Shown: positions 35,313 to 45,956 of the stretch, piece after piece
Numbering within the stretch: position 1 is the first letter of the stretch
How the letters are laid out: the number at the start of each line of letters is the position of its first letter
DNA from: Trichuris trichiura
Taxonomy: Eukaryota; Nematoda; Enoplea; Trichinellida; Trichuridae
Assembly: GCA_037903355.1 (NCBI GenBank)
Contig: JBAJFE010000061.1
Coordinates: 558,001 to 622,000, forward strand
Direction: 5' to 3'
DNA length: 64,000 nucleotides
The notes under the pieces: model-generated
What the model was told of the DNA's origin: nothing
The model's input: the letters and a program-made list of their open reading frames with translations, nothing else
Databases searched by the model: none
Position numbers and translations under genes: made by a program

Positions 35313-36259
35313 AGTGTGAAAATGACTGCTCAACAGCAGAAGTAGAACCGTTTGCAACATTATGCAAATATTTACTACTGCCAAACATTCGGGTACACTT
35401 TTTTCCGTCCTAACTGCGTCATTTTCACTTTTAACAAATGTAGATCTGCAGTGAAATAGTTACTATTCCTGAAACTTTGGTTGCAATATTACTCACCTAT
35501 TAAACAACAAACCGAAAAACTAAATAAGCATTTTAAAATAAAACATTTTTAACGATGAAGAAGCTGGAGGACATTTCCATTTGCTAATATTGCTTGCCGA
35601 ATCCAACGACTTGTAGTTCAATTCACACGCTACAAACAGTTTCTTAATACCATCATATGATTCTTAAGTTTTGCGTAATGCTAGATCGCAATTCTAATTC
35701 ATGAAATGAGTTACGTTCCACAAAGTTGGCATATTGTTTTTGGCACATATGCTTCTCTTTTAAAAAGGATAATGCCCAAAGGGCGCTTCGATCCTGAGCA
35801 TCAACTTTTTATTTTAAATTTCTTACCCTAACGAGCCAAATTTTGAATTACGAGTGCTAGTTTTAAATTTTTTGACCTAGCGTCTCACCTTTCCATTTTG
35901 AACTCTGGAATTGTCATTTAAATTAATTGCAAGTAAAAGAGCGGTCAACATCGTTGCTGTAACTTTCGGGAAAAAAGTCATTTCTACAGGCGATCTCAGT
36001 CGTTCAAGCTGAACTAAATTTTACGCTAACTTCGGAATCATTACCACAAGTTAAAATTATCAGATTCTATCTTGAACAACTTCAATCAATGTACCAAGAG
36101 TAGTATTAACTTCAGCTTCAAAGATTCCTACCGGAATAGGAACCTTTGAATTCTTTGAAACTTCAGATACGATCTTAGTCCGTTGATATGCTACACGCGA
36201 TCAACTTACTTTTTAAGCAACCAACAATGCTAACGAGTATAAACATATGTTCTGTACGC
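35313..36259. other. intergenic, between convergent genes
   Basis: AT-rich, with no exon supported. It should contain the 3' untranslated region of PCID2. Confidence 0.5.
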
Positions 36260-38072
36260 CTAGTATCGCCAACTGGTTTCCGCAAGATGAGGAAACGGAT
36301 TTTTTCGACTAAGAACAACCACTTGGTTTTGATGAGAAATATAACCCTTCAACTGACCCTGAAAATAAACTTTTCCTTTATCATCTAACTCTTCAAATGA
36401 ATTTCACCCCGTAAATAAGATTGACCAACGTGCATTCCACGGCATCGCTACTTGCTTCCCTGCTTCCCGTCATTTTAACAGCCGCAGCAAAATATTCGAT
36501 TGGAACTTGATGATGATCACAAATTAGGTAACTGCAGAAATGAAAAGCTTCGTTGACAAAATAAGACCACACAATTATTATACTTACACTTTCTTGAACA
36601 GATTTCGGTAACAAACCATTTTCAGCTTCAAAAGAAATAAGTAACAATTCGGCATAAACAATTCCGCATTAGCCCTCATTATTTTTTCAAAGGCACCAAC
36701 ATTTCCAAGCCTGTAATGGAAAGATGATTTTTGGAGTTCAATGTTTTCCACAACGTTGCTTGCAATACCTTACGGCAGCTACGATAGGTTCAAATACGGT
36801 CAATTGACACTTTTCCAGCAAATCGTTGAATGGCATTTGGCCGCGATAAATTTTCACCGGAATTAAGTGCATAAGAATAATACGGCGATTTTTGAGAAAC
36901 TTTTCGGGGCAATTCTTAAAGGCATAGCTCAAACATTTATCGGCTAAAGAACAATAAGACTCATTCACTGCAACGCAACGTCACCGCTTACCAACTTCGA
37001 AATCGCAGTCGTACAGCGCTTTGCGCCCGACGAAATAATTGTACGTTACTTTGTCGGCAACCGAAAAGCTGTCCATTAGATCTTCGCTTCTGTCCACCGT
37101 TTGAATCAACGGGACAACGTTGCTCCATTGGTTCATCTTAAAGTAAGGAAAAGCTTACAAAAGCACCGCAAAGGGGAACTTTACCGCGAAGTATATGCGA
37201 AAAAGAGTGTTTGTAAGATTCAACGTCCCAACTCGCTTTGTTACTTCCAGCGAAACGTTCCTAGACTAATTTTTTAAAAAATAAACTCCGCAAAGAAAAC
37301 CATGTACCTACCTATCGCTAATGCAGATTCTGTAGCAAGCAAGAATAGCGGCGGCTGCTTGCTCCAGGAAGCTGCCTGCTTGTTGTTCATCGAAGAATGG
37401 CAATCGAGAATGTTTATCTGCCTGTAAAACGCGGAACACTTACATGAGATATGACGTAGAGTAGATACCTGACAAGCTACGTAGCGAAGATTTGAACACA
37501 TCTGATATAGGACTGGTAAAAACCAATTTTCCTCCTTACACTTCTCCAGAACGTTTACGGTAAATATTCTATAATTTAAAAAAAGTAACAAAACCATTCT
37601 ACTAGTAGCTAATAGTTTACTTGAGGCAGGACAATTCGTACGTCAGCGCTTCCTGATATTTCTTTTTCTGTAACGCTTGCAGTGCACTAAATTGACTGGT
37701 TGCGTAAATGCAGAATTGAAGCTGTAGTAACGTCACGCCATACCATATGTGCAGACACAAGCATTTGTCAACTGGATAGTCCTCTGCAGCGTTTAAATTG
37801 GCCGGGTGAAACTTCTTCAGGAACTGACAGTTAACAGTCATAGACAAAAGCTTCTAAAATGCATGTATGCATACATTGCAACTTATTTGTGCATTAATTA
37901 GTTAAACGCGTACCCTGATTCGTTCCGCGCCAGACCACGACTCCTCGGCAAAGCATTTGTGCGCCTAAAGCATTAACATTTTCTTCCAAGATGCCTTTAT
38001 GACCAAAGCAGCTGCGTCCAAACTTACACAAAGCAAGAAATCATCGTACGTGGAAAACTTCGTTGGAATCAT
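36260..38072 (-). CDS. PCID2: PCI domain-containing protein 2 (TREX-2 / Thp1 family)
   Basis: Eleven exons: 38028-38072, 37914-37964, 37621-37853, 37469-37568, 37312-37421, 37185-37260, 36992-37136, 36769-36943, 36588-36710, 36408-36531 and 36260-36358. They sum to 426 residues in frame. Family landmarks in order: KCKEENWFLPVLY, FLEQAAAAILACYRICIS, LFRIYF, YNYFVGRKALYDCDF, ADKCLSYAF, RRIILMHLIPVKI, CYRNLFKK, LVNLIY and KGYISHQNQVVVLSRKNPFP. The PCI/winged-helix region covers the C-terminal half. The human protein works with the TREX-2 mRNA-export complex at nuclear pores. All introns are 45-100 nt. The first exon (MIPTKFSTYDDFLLC) is supported by a consensus donor but is less conserved. Confidence 0.93.
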
Positions 38073-38780
38073 GAGGCAAATGTCTTATGATAACGATTAA
38101 ATTGTACGCAGGTAATAATTGATTACTGTATTTCGAATTTACCTGCATATTAGTCATAGTAACAGCGTAATAATATTAAGCTACGGCACAACGTTATCTT
38201 TGGGGAGTTGTGTGTTTTAAAAATTGTTTTAAAAACTGACTTTTACGCATGCCCGTAAAATTCGTCGTTCATATATTGACAACATAAACGTGGGAGTAAA
38301 CTATGACATTCTGTTCAAGTAAAGATCGCTTTTGCACTGCGCGGGAACTATTCAAAGAGAATACATTTCCCTCAACATGACGAGGTGATGCGGACACTCA
38401 TTAATACTTTTAGATGAGTGCTACTCATTAACAGATAACGACACGAAAGGAAATATTGATGGATTGCGTTAGCTCGAAGTCTAAGCGAATGCGCAGAATG
38501 CGGCATTCGTACTGTACGATATTTAAACAGTTTTCATGTTCAATATGCGCTAAAATTCACCGGAAGTAATCTGTGGGCTGCAGTCCACTCGGTGCAGTTG
38601 TTCAGACTCCAACTGAAAACAAACTCGAAATGCTGGGAGGACATTGCTTGCAAAAGCCGGTTGTTTGGTAGTTTATTTTAACGTAAACGGATAAAATTCT
38701 ACAAACGGAGCTAGAATGGAAGCGCGCGAAGCCTACTTTATGCTATGGCATCGAAACTAAAGCACGCTAGTATTTGCTTG
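38073..38780. other. intergenic between PCID2 and TSR3
   Basis: No exon supported. Both flanking genes read leftwards, so this should hold the TSR3 3' end and the PCID2 promoter. Confidence 0.5.
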
Positions 38781-39710
38781 CTAGTCTGAGTCAGATGATG
38801 ATGACGATGACGACTTAGACGATGAGGACGAGGATGGAAAGCTTCGGTTAGGGCCGTCGCATCTGTCTTTGCATTCCATATTTCTCCTCTGAGCTGCCAA
38901 CATTTCTTTGACAGTTTTACAAGCTTTGTACTCTTCCAAATACTCGTGATTCAGAGTTAGGAAGCCGTGGCCCCATTTGAATTTACACATCAGCTCTTTT
39001 GCCTGCTGTTTGAAACCTAAATTAATAAAATAGTCTGACGAATGGTCGCCCCGCAATTATTCATCTACCATATATGTAAAGTGCTGCAGCGAATGCCTCA
39101 GCACAGGACAATTGGCAAGGCTTGCCATAATTCACCGGATTAGCAGCTATAAGATAGGGAAGCAATCTTCCATGACTGATTTTCACTTTACAAAATTGCG
39201 TCTCATTGAGTTGATGCCAAGAACAGTCTATCACGGCAAGTCCATGCTTTACAATTCTTTCTCTGAAATGGAAAAGTATATGCGCTAAAGTTGAACGTGA
39301 AGAATGAGCGCATACTTATCTTCCGGTTTGAGGCAACATTTGCCTGTCGGTGTCAACGTAATTCCTCTGAAGTGAGCACTCGTACGAAGACATGTGACCT
39401 CATTGTTCCTAGGCTTGTAAAAACAATGACAGCACGTGTTAATATATACTCCACTCCACTTACTTTACTAATTTTGATCCTGAACATTTTTTCGCATCGC
39501 AGTGCTTAAAATTCCATAACGCTAAGCAAACACGATCTTCTTGACTGCTATCGTCACTGGAAGAGCTGCTTGAAGAAGAACTACTACTTCCTAAAGCGAA
39601 ATAATTTACGCAACAACGTAAAACTAATGAATTGCACTAACAATACCTTTACTATCACTACTACTGTCGCTGTCGCTGCTTTTGTTCTTCTTTTTGCTTT
39701 TCTTCGGCAT
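38781..39710 (-). CDS. TSR3: TSR3, 18S rRNA aminocarboxypropyltransferase
   Basis: Exons: 39647-39710, 39464-39590, 39316-39408, 39069-39262 and 38781-39016; 237 residues, in frame. TSR3 adds the aminocarboxypropyl group to a hypermodified uridine of 18S rRNA in late small-subunit maturation. Landmarks: [56 protein letters not shown] and [18 protein letters not shown]. Both ends carry low-complexity tails: Lys/Ser/Asp at the N-terminus and a poly-Ser run ending DSD at the C-terminus. A possible splice acceptor at 39752-39754 (TTTTCCAG on the coding strand) just upstream of the ATG may be a trans-splice site. Confidence 0.92.
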
Positions 39711-40201
39711 GGACCAAGCGGACAAACGAAATTCAAATTTTAGCTCACTTCCTGGAAAATGCAATAACGAATTAGTTGGCGCGAATTCTAGTCCGCCGGA
39801 TAAAGCTGTTGACCAAAAGTCAATCTCTACTGAACGGCGAACTTGAAGCGTTCGATTTTGGGTTCAAATAATACGAAAGCAGAAAAAAAGCCTCTCGTCG
39901 CTTTTGAGCCCGTCGGCAAAACTGGAAATGCTTTAACGCGAAATCAATGCCGTTTTTGGAAATTCTCCTATTGGCTTCGATGGAATGGACGAGCGGTTAG
40001 AACGCAACTATTACTATTAATGCTTCAGTTGAAAGCCTTCAGGAACAGCCTTGTTCACTTGTCAGCAATGGTAGATAGAATCAAAAATGGGATTTTAAGT
40101 ATTAGCAGTTGTCACTGTTGTTGTACTAAAAAAATTGCTAACCCATTCAGGGAATCCATCATCATGGATAATGGAACAAGGCTGTTCAGGAAGCTCTAAC
40201 C

Positions 40202-41792
40202 CAGTGATTCCCAACCTTCTCTGCGCCAGGGCCCCCTTTCGAGACGCACATCTCCTCAGGGCCCCCTTTCGAGATGCACATCTCCTCAGGGCCCCCTCCC
40301 GTTCTTGCGTGGTTGTGCTCTTCTCTTTTCTCGGCCTAGGTTCTTTCGCGTTTATTAGAGTACCTGTGACACGCAGTTTACCAAAGATTTCAACAATGAA
40401 TTTGCTGTTGTCTTTTCGATCTGGTGAAAACCGGACAACGAACTTTTAATCTGCATTTTAAAACTCTTCAATTTAAAAGTTCGATTTTTGCACTGGTCTG
40501 TGCCATATGGAAAAGGCAGTAACGAATCTAAATCTAATTCCTGACACGTGTGCAGTGTTTTTCAGTCGCGTGGTCTAAGTATTTCAGACGACCTGTAACT
40601 GCTCTTCTTTGCCGAGTGAATGAACGTAGGTCAAAAAGGTTCCTTAGTCATATGGAATTGGTCGAAACTTCTTCCACGCTCAGCTGCCAAACTTTCGTCT
40701 TGAAAATGGGTTTGTGTGACAAAAGTTTCCTATTAAGATTTATTGGATTTGTAGTCAAGATTTGCAAAGACTACCTCACATGAAGATGGAACGTCTTTAT
40801 ACGGTCTAGCAGTTTTATCATAAGAAAAAAGAGTCGTTTATTCCCATTGTAAGTCAAAGAAGGTAAGAGCATACAAACGATAGAATCTTTCGGAACTCAA
40901 CTGGTTCCGTCGTCAGCAACAGGGTACAAAACTTGTCGCTAACGATGAAACTAGATAAGTGCTCCCTTTCGCCCAGGGCTTGTGTCCTATCGCTGACGAC
41001 GGATCCAGTTGGGTTGTGAAAGCCCTGATCGTTTGGGTACTGCTGCGTTCTCTTATTTACAACGGGAGTAAACCGCTCTTTTTCTCTTGTGACTAACTGG
41101 CACTTAACGCTTCAGTCGCAGTGTATGAAAATGGTTTGTTAGAAACTTCAACGCGCTTTTACCGCACACGGTCAAATTCTACGTCTGTTTTTTGTTGTAC
41201 TTGTCGCCTTGTTAACAACAACAGTATTATGCGTTGATCATGCTGGACGTCGGTTCTCCGAACTCCGTATTATTGCATTCAAGTTTACTATTTGACTTTA
41301 ACAAGTAGGAAAAGTTGGCTATGTTGGCAAATCAGTGTGGTGGCTGAAGCTGGTGCCCTAATACCAATTTTTCCACGTCAGGTTCAATATTCGTTAGCAG
41401 CAACCTTAAGTCTCCACGCTGCGCTATTTGTAGCCTGTTTCTTTTTTAACCAAAAGATCTGTAGCGGCACTGAACCCACGTTCAACCAAATAAGAGGAAG
41501 GAAACGGCACGAGGAACTTTTTAACGATCTTCCATAATTCAGGGTAAAGTGTCGCAATTTGATGCTGCAACCAGAAATGACTGTAGCCACTCTTAAACTT
41601 AGGCTTCAGTTCTTCATTGGCTTGCAACTCAATCAGCTCTTCTTGCAAAAATGTCTCTGCTTCGTTAGCGTTTGAATATGGATCCAAAATCCAGGCTGGT
41701 ATTCTCATTTTCACAACCGGGGACCCCCAAGGGCCCCCTTAGCATTCAGGACCCCCTTGGACTCCCCCAGGGGCCCCCGTTGGGAATGACTG
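40202..41792 (-). mobile_element. hAT-superfamily DNA transposon remnant with 8-bp target duplication
   Basis: Ends are CAGTGATTCCCAACC (40202) and the complement of CAGTCATTCCCAACG (41792), the usual hAT terminal pattern, flanked by the 8-bp duplication CTCTAACC (40194-40201 and 41793-41800). On the minus strand, 41424-41714 encodes the hAT C-terminal dimerisation region (PSSYLVERGFSAATDLL). A frameshift follows, after which RNRLQIAQRGDLRLLL can be read to about 41370. The rest of the transposase is not recognisable, so it is dead. Confidence 0.88.
40231..40310. repeat. 30-bp tandem repeat at the hAT left end
   Basis: The unit GCCCCCTTTCGAGAYGCACA + TCTCCTCAGG occurs at 40231-40260 and 40261-40290, then starts a third time. 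It is a GC-rich sub-terminal array in an AT-rich element. Confidence 0.85.
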
Positions 41793-41866
41793 CTCTAACC
41801 TATTAGCAAACTTCGTACTCTGTCTTTCTTTATTAATAACTGCTCATTCATCTACAACAGGGCCGG

Positions 41867-42092
41867 TTAATCACGTACTGTGGCGGCGGGAAGAAGAGGA
41901 CTGACAGAGCCACGCGGTGAAGTATCACTTACCTGCCAAAAGCACCCCTTGCTCGTCAGAACTTAAAAAATTTAAACCAGCAGCTCTGAAGAGGGCGGCA
42001 CGTGACGCCCCCATTAGAGTTGCCTCGGCAGATGATTCGACGAAACTTGAATGACTAATGTTCTTCTTTGGAGCCTCTGCTTCATGACTCAT
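41867..42092 (-). CDS. candidate small two-exon gene, 56 residues
   Basis: Exon 41933-42092 opens with an ATG (MSHEAEAPKKNISH...) and ends at a consensus donor (GCAG/GTAAGT). A 55-nt intron of local type then leads to an 11-nt exon, 41867-41877, ending in TAA. AATAAA on the same strand lies at 41829-41834. The translated composition looks coding (acidic/Ser start, then SRAALFRAAGLNFL). The RAAGLN[F/Y] word is reminiscent of mitochondrial ATP synthase epsilon, but the rest does not follow, so I assign no function. Alternatively the exon joins the acceptor at 39752-39754 and extends TSR3 in frame. An acceptor (TTTCTTAACAG) upstream of the ATG suggests a spliced leader or 5' exon. Confidence 0.4.
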
Positions 42093-44169
42093 GCGTTTGG
42101 GACTTTAAACACGGACCTTTTCGCGTTTCTGTTAAGAAATAAAATTGTCAATTTCAATACTTTACGTACCTAATGCCCCGAAGGGACGAACACGGAGAGT
42201 CACGCAGGATAGTGCTAAAATCAACCGTGAAAAAGAGGGAGCCACAGGGGGACTCAACTTGAGAGATATTGATTTAAACCTGGAGTAGTTCAGTAGCAAT
42301 GCAAATCCGTTGGAGATGAACAGTGAAATTGAAATGACATTTCTCAAGGACGTTGCTCAAAAAAGTGGAACAGAAGTACGAATAGGCCATCTTTCGAATT
42401 GACGGGGCAGCACAGGTTGCGTTTCGGCAATAAAACCGAGGCAGCGTACTAACATTACTGTTAAGTCAGTACCTAACAATACAAATAGTTCTTTCAATTT
42501 CAAGTAGCTAAAATAAGCCTTCGTATTCATTTCCAGTTTCCCTTAAATAAATAGGGACACTTCGCGATTATATGCGTACTCCTCTTCCTGCCGATCGATA
42601 GCAAAGAAGTCAAGGTTGCTAAAGAGAAAATTTCACAAAAACAAATTCATGCGATGCATTGAATAAGGTGACAAAAATGTCCGTACACTGCATTTGCATA
42701 TGAGCTGATAACCGTCGCGAAACTAAGAGGACAGATAGGTCTGGAGCATTGGAACTCACTTATGATTTATAAGTGACGAAATCTTATGTCAAACGGGAAA
42801 GGCAAAAATGAGATCGTCTTCACAAAGCGAAAGGATTTTACTTTAAACAGCGACTAGTTACTGGTTGAGGACTTTCAAAATTCCGAAGAAAATTTTGCAT
42901 TGAAAATACGCTTACGTGACGGCGTATCACGGCATAGGAATTGCATTTGAGACGACCTACGCGAAAGTTATTTCTATCCGCTTTGCTTTTTGTATATATC
43001 TTTTCTACAGAAAAAGAACACAATCGCGACTGTAGAAGGCGTGTACAATCTGCGATGAATAATATTTGCCCTGGAACAGATGCGCGATGTGCAGACAAGT
43101 CAAAATTTGAATTATAAGATATGTAGACATAAATTAAAAAGAGAAACATGTATTTACAGAATAAGTAAATAATACTGGGTATTACTCGCTCAAATGTCTG
43201 ATAAGGCTTCACAATAGCTCTCTTGCAGCTACTGCTGCTGAAATCATTGCTTGCAGTGTCGAGTTGAAACAGCTGTCGCTTTCTACCTGTTGAGAATCTG
43301 CAAAAACTGCCCTTTATGCATACTACTTCAAATAAGGCTTAAGCCAAAGAAGATAAGGAAGGACTGATTCCGGCGAGCATACGCAGAGATAAATGTTTCC
43401 CAGAATTTCTCGCAATAGGTCTGCCCGCCCTATGAAAGCCCTTTTGGCAAACAGATAGCACAAAATTATTCAAACTTCAAAATGTTACTTTTCCCGGATG
43501 TTCTATATTACAAGGACTTTTAGGATTAAACAAGCATTGTTGAACGGCAAAGCTGTTAACCATAATTTCTCCTACCTGCTGATTCAAAACTACAAAATTG
43601 AGCTGAAGCTCAGTTGCTTAGATTAACTGACAATAAATAGGTTATAAGAGACAATTCGAACCTTTCTTGTTGATTTCCCACCAGTATTACTGTAGTTTCG
43701 CGAAAGCATCGAATAATGCAAGTTTCTGAGGTCTAACTTTGACCCTGCTTCCTATTGAAATACAGTTTCAGAGGCTGCGCAGAAATTGCAGGGCTAAGCC
43801 GTATTAGCAAACCCATTCAGATAATAGGTGTCTACCAAAGGGTGAGACAAAAGATCGCACCAATTTCGAAAATAACGTGAACTCTTGCTAGCAAGCCTGT
43901 TAAAGCAGCGGCAAACGCAGAGCACAGGTAAAAAATGTGGCAGGTGTATGAGTCTAAAATATAGCGAACGCGCACGATGCGTACGTATGCACTGCAAACT
44001 GTCTGTGATCCAAATGTAATGCATATATACGATGTACTTTGTTGTCCCCGCCAAAGGAACCTGCATTTCTCGCTGTTTTCGCGTAGCTACAGTACGAATA
44101 GTGGGCAGTTGATAAGTCAGATCCCAAAATAAATACTGGGAAAATTAATGCAACATATTAACATTCGTC
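42093..44169. other. long stretch without supported genes
   Basis: Two kilobases with only unsupported frames (the longest, 42838-43212 on the minus strand, has no motif or splice partner). I see no RNA gene. Confidence 0.5.
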
Positions 44170-44494
44170 ATGGAGCGCCAGAGTGGCCAAACCAACGAAT
44201 TACCCCCGGAGGGGAGAAAGTTTAATTTGTATTTAAGATTTTTTATTAAAGAACTGGAAGCAGTGCGAAAACGACCCGAAAGTTGTTTGAAACAAAAGCT
44301 GCTTAACAAAGCACAGGAAGTAATTACCGAACAAGTAAGTTTTAGCTGACCTGCACCTGCACATCTTTAGTACGGTAATTAGGTGAGTTCCCGCCGTTTT
44401 CTAACGATAGGTCTGGTCTCGTTCAATCAATACTTTCGTTTTGGACGTATTAAACAGTTATCGCAAGATTCTTCATCGGCTACAAAGTCGTTAA
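44170..44494 (+). CDS. candidate small helical protein, 82 residues
   Basis: Exon 44170-44334 (MERQSGQTNELPPEGRKF, then a charged helical stretch ending EVITEQ) has a consensus GTAAGT donor. A 76-nt intron leads in phase to 44411-44494 (VWSRSINTFVLDVLNSYRK) and a stop. The composition is coding-like, with two amphipathic helices. It lies 1.5 kb upstream of NDC80 on the same strand. No family recognised; the second exon is less certain than the first. Confidence 0.4.
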
Positions 44495-45956
44495 GACAGT
44501 ACGCCAAATGCACCTTCCTGCTGATTGTCTTCAAATAGGAAAGTTGACAAAGCGTAATTCATGGTAATGTTTAATTCATAAAAAGCCGCTCATTCTTTTT
44601 GAATTTTTTATTTACAGCAGACGTTTCGACTTCGAGCTTTTTCCTGCTCGCAAAGTCATGTTTAGTTAAAGCACAAAGCAAGCAATTGTAAATGATCGAA
44701 ACTGAAAAAGTGAATTTGTACATTTTTTACTTTTTTCCCCAACGTCGACACGGGCCGACGAAAACATCATCTCCGGCCGCTCTACAGTACGGTAGCGCAT
44801 TGTTCGCGCTAATTCTAATTGAATAGACGTTTGCATCAGTTTGCGCCGACTAGTTGGCGCGGGAGATAAACAGTCCCTAATTTTTTAAACCTTATAGTGC
44901 TATTATTATTGAAATAGAAATGATCGTCTTTCGCTATCCCCGAATGTAACCTGATTATAAGTTATACGGTATGAGCATTCTTTTGGCAATGTAAATTTCG
45001 ATTTTAGCGTCTCGATGGTCAAAAAATTTTGGGCCGTTAGCGTTACGCAGAAAGTTTAGTTTGTTTCTGCCGGTCTGGGAAGGTAAATTTTCGTGCGAAC
45101 GAAGTCTTGCTACCGTTTGTCCCGCGTAAGTACTTTGGTTATTTGCTGTTCCGCTTGGTTTCCACACCTTGCTTGTATGCGCTATTGTACGTTTTTGTAA
45201 GCTTATTTTTTTGCATATAGCGCAAATGTTAATTCAGCTACTGTTTGTCTCGTCTCGACTTTCTTTTTGGCCAAAACGAGCGTAGTAGAAACGAAATGTT
45301 CATATCTTCGTTGCAGTCTTCCTCTGAGCTTTTACGCTGCTCCAATCCAGTGTTCCTCAAAGTCAGCTTGTCCACTATCTCGTCCAGCAGCAACCGAGAC
45401 GGCTGGAGCCACTCGTGATCATTATCCTACTATTTTCCATTCTTTTCTTCGACCGGTTTAAGCGTTACTTGTCCGCTATAATAATTCACGTACAAATAAT
45501 ATCAATACGAACAATCAAACACCTGCTGATCGGCTACCTCGTTGTAAAGCGAAGCCATGTGGGTCTGTATAGCCCTTATCAAGAAGAACCTTAATGAACC
45601 GCTCTTTTAACTTCAAAAGCTTCATTGATCCGTTGGAGAACGCTTCTTGCGCCACATAACTTACATAGGGGAGGACTGTTACTTGCAATGCGAATGCAGC
45701 TGTGCTTCAACTATTCCCCTTTGTACTGCCCACATTCCTTTGCCGCCTTAGCCATTATGGATGAATGAGTGACATGCCATTCTTTAATTTTTTAAAAGTG
45801 TTACTGTAATGAACCTGTTGTTAATGATGTGCAAGTTACTGTCGCGTAAAGCCAACACATACTCGCGCAATAACGCTCTATCCAGGGTACCTATCGTTGA
45901 TAACAAGAGAAATAGGATGTAGTGGTCACTGGCTAGTCATTTATTTTTAGAAAAGT
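44495..45956. other. intergenic upstream of NDC80
   Basis: No exon supported. TTTATTTTTAG immediately before 45951 is a good acceptor and may mark trans-splicing or a 5' untranslated exon of NDC80. Confidence 0.5.

Noticed and set aside
39843..40199. Plus-strand open frame of 118 codons next to the hAT element
   Set aside because: No motif; it contains an imperfect 20-bp inverted repeat (about 40038-40057 and 40173-40192) and looks like non-coding or repeat sequence.
40207..40320. CRISPR-like array
   Set aside because: The 30-bp units are directly tandem with no spacers and lie at the end of a hAT element in a eukaryotic genome.
39647..42092. Exon at 41933-42092 as the true first coding exon of TSR3
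   Set aside because: The join to the acceptor at 39752-39754 is in frame, but it requires splicing over the whole hAT element, and a nearer 55-nt intron with stop and poly(A) signal is available. Left open, not adopted.
42838..43212. Minus-strand open frame of 124 codons
   Set aside because: No motif, no splice partners, and low-complexity hydrophobic start in AT-rich DNA; chance is the simplest explanation.
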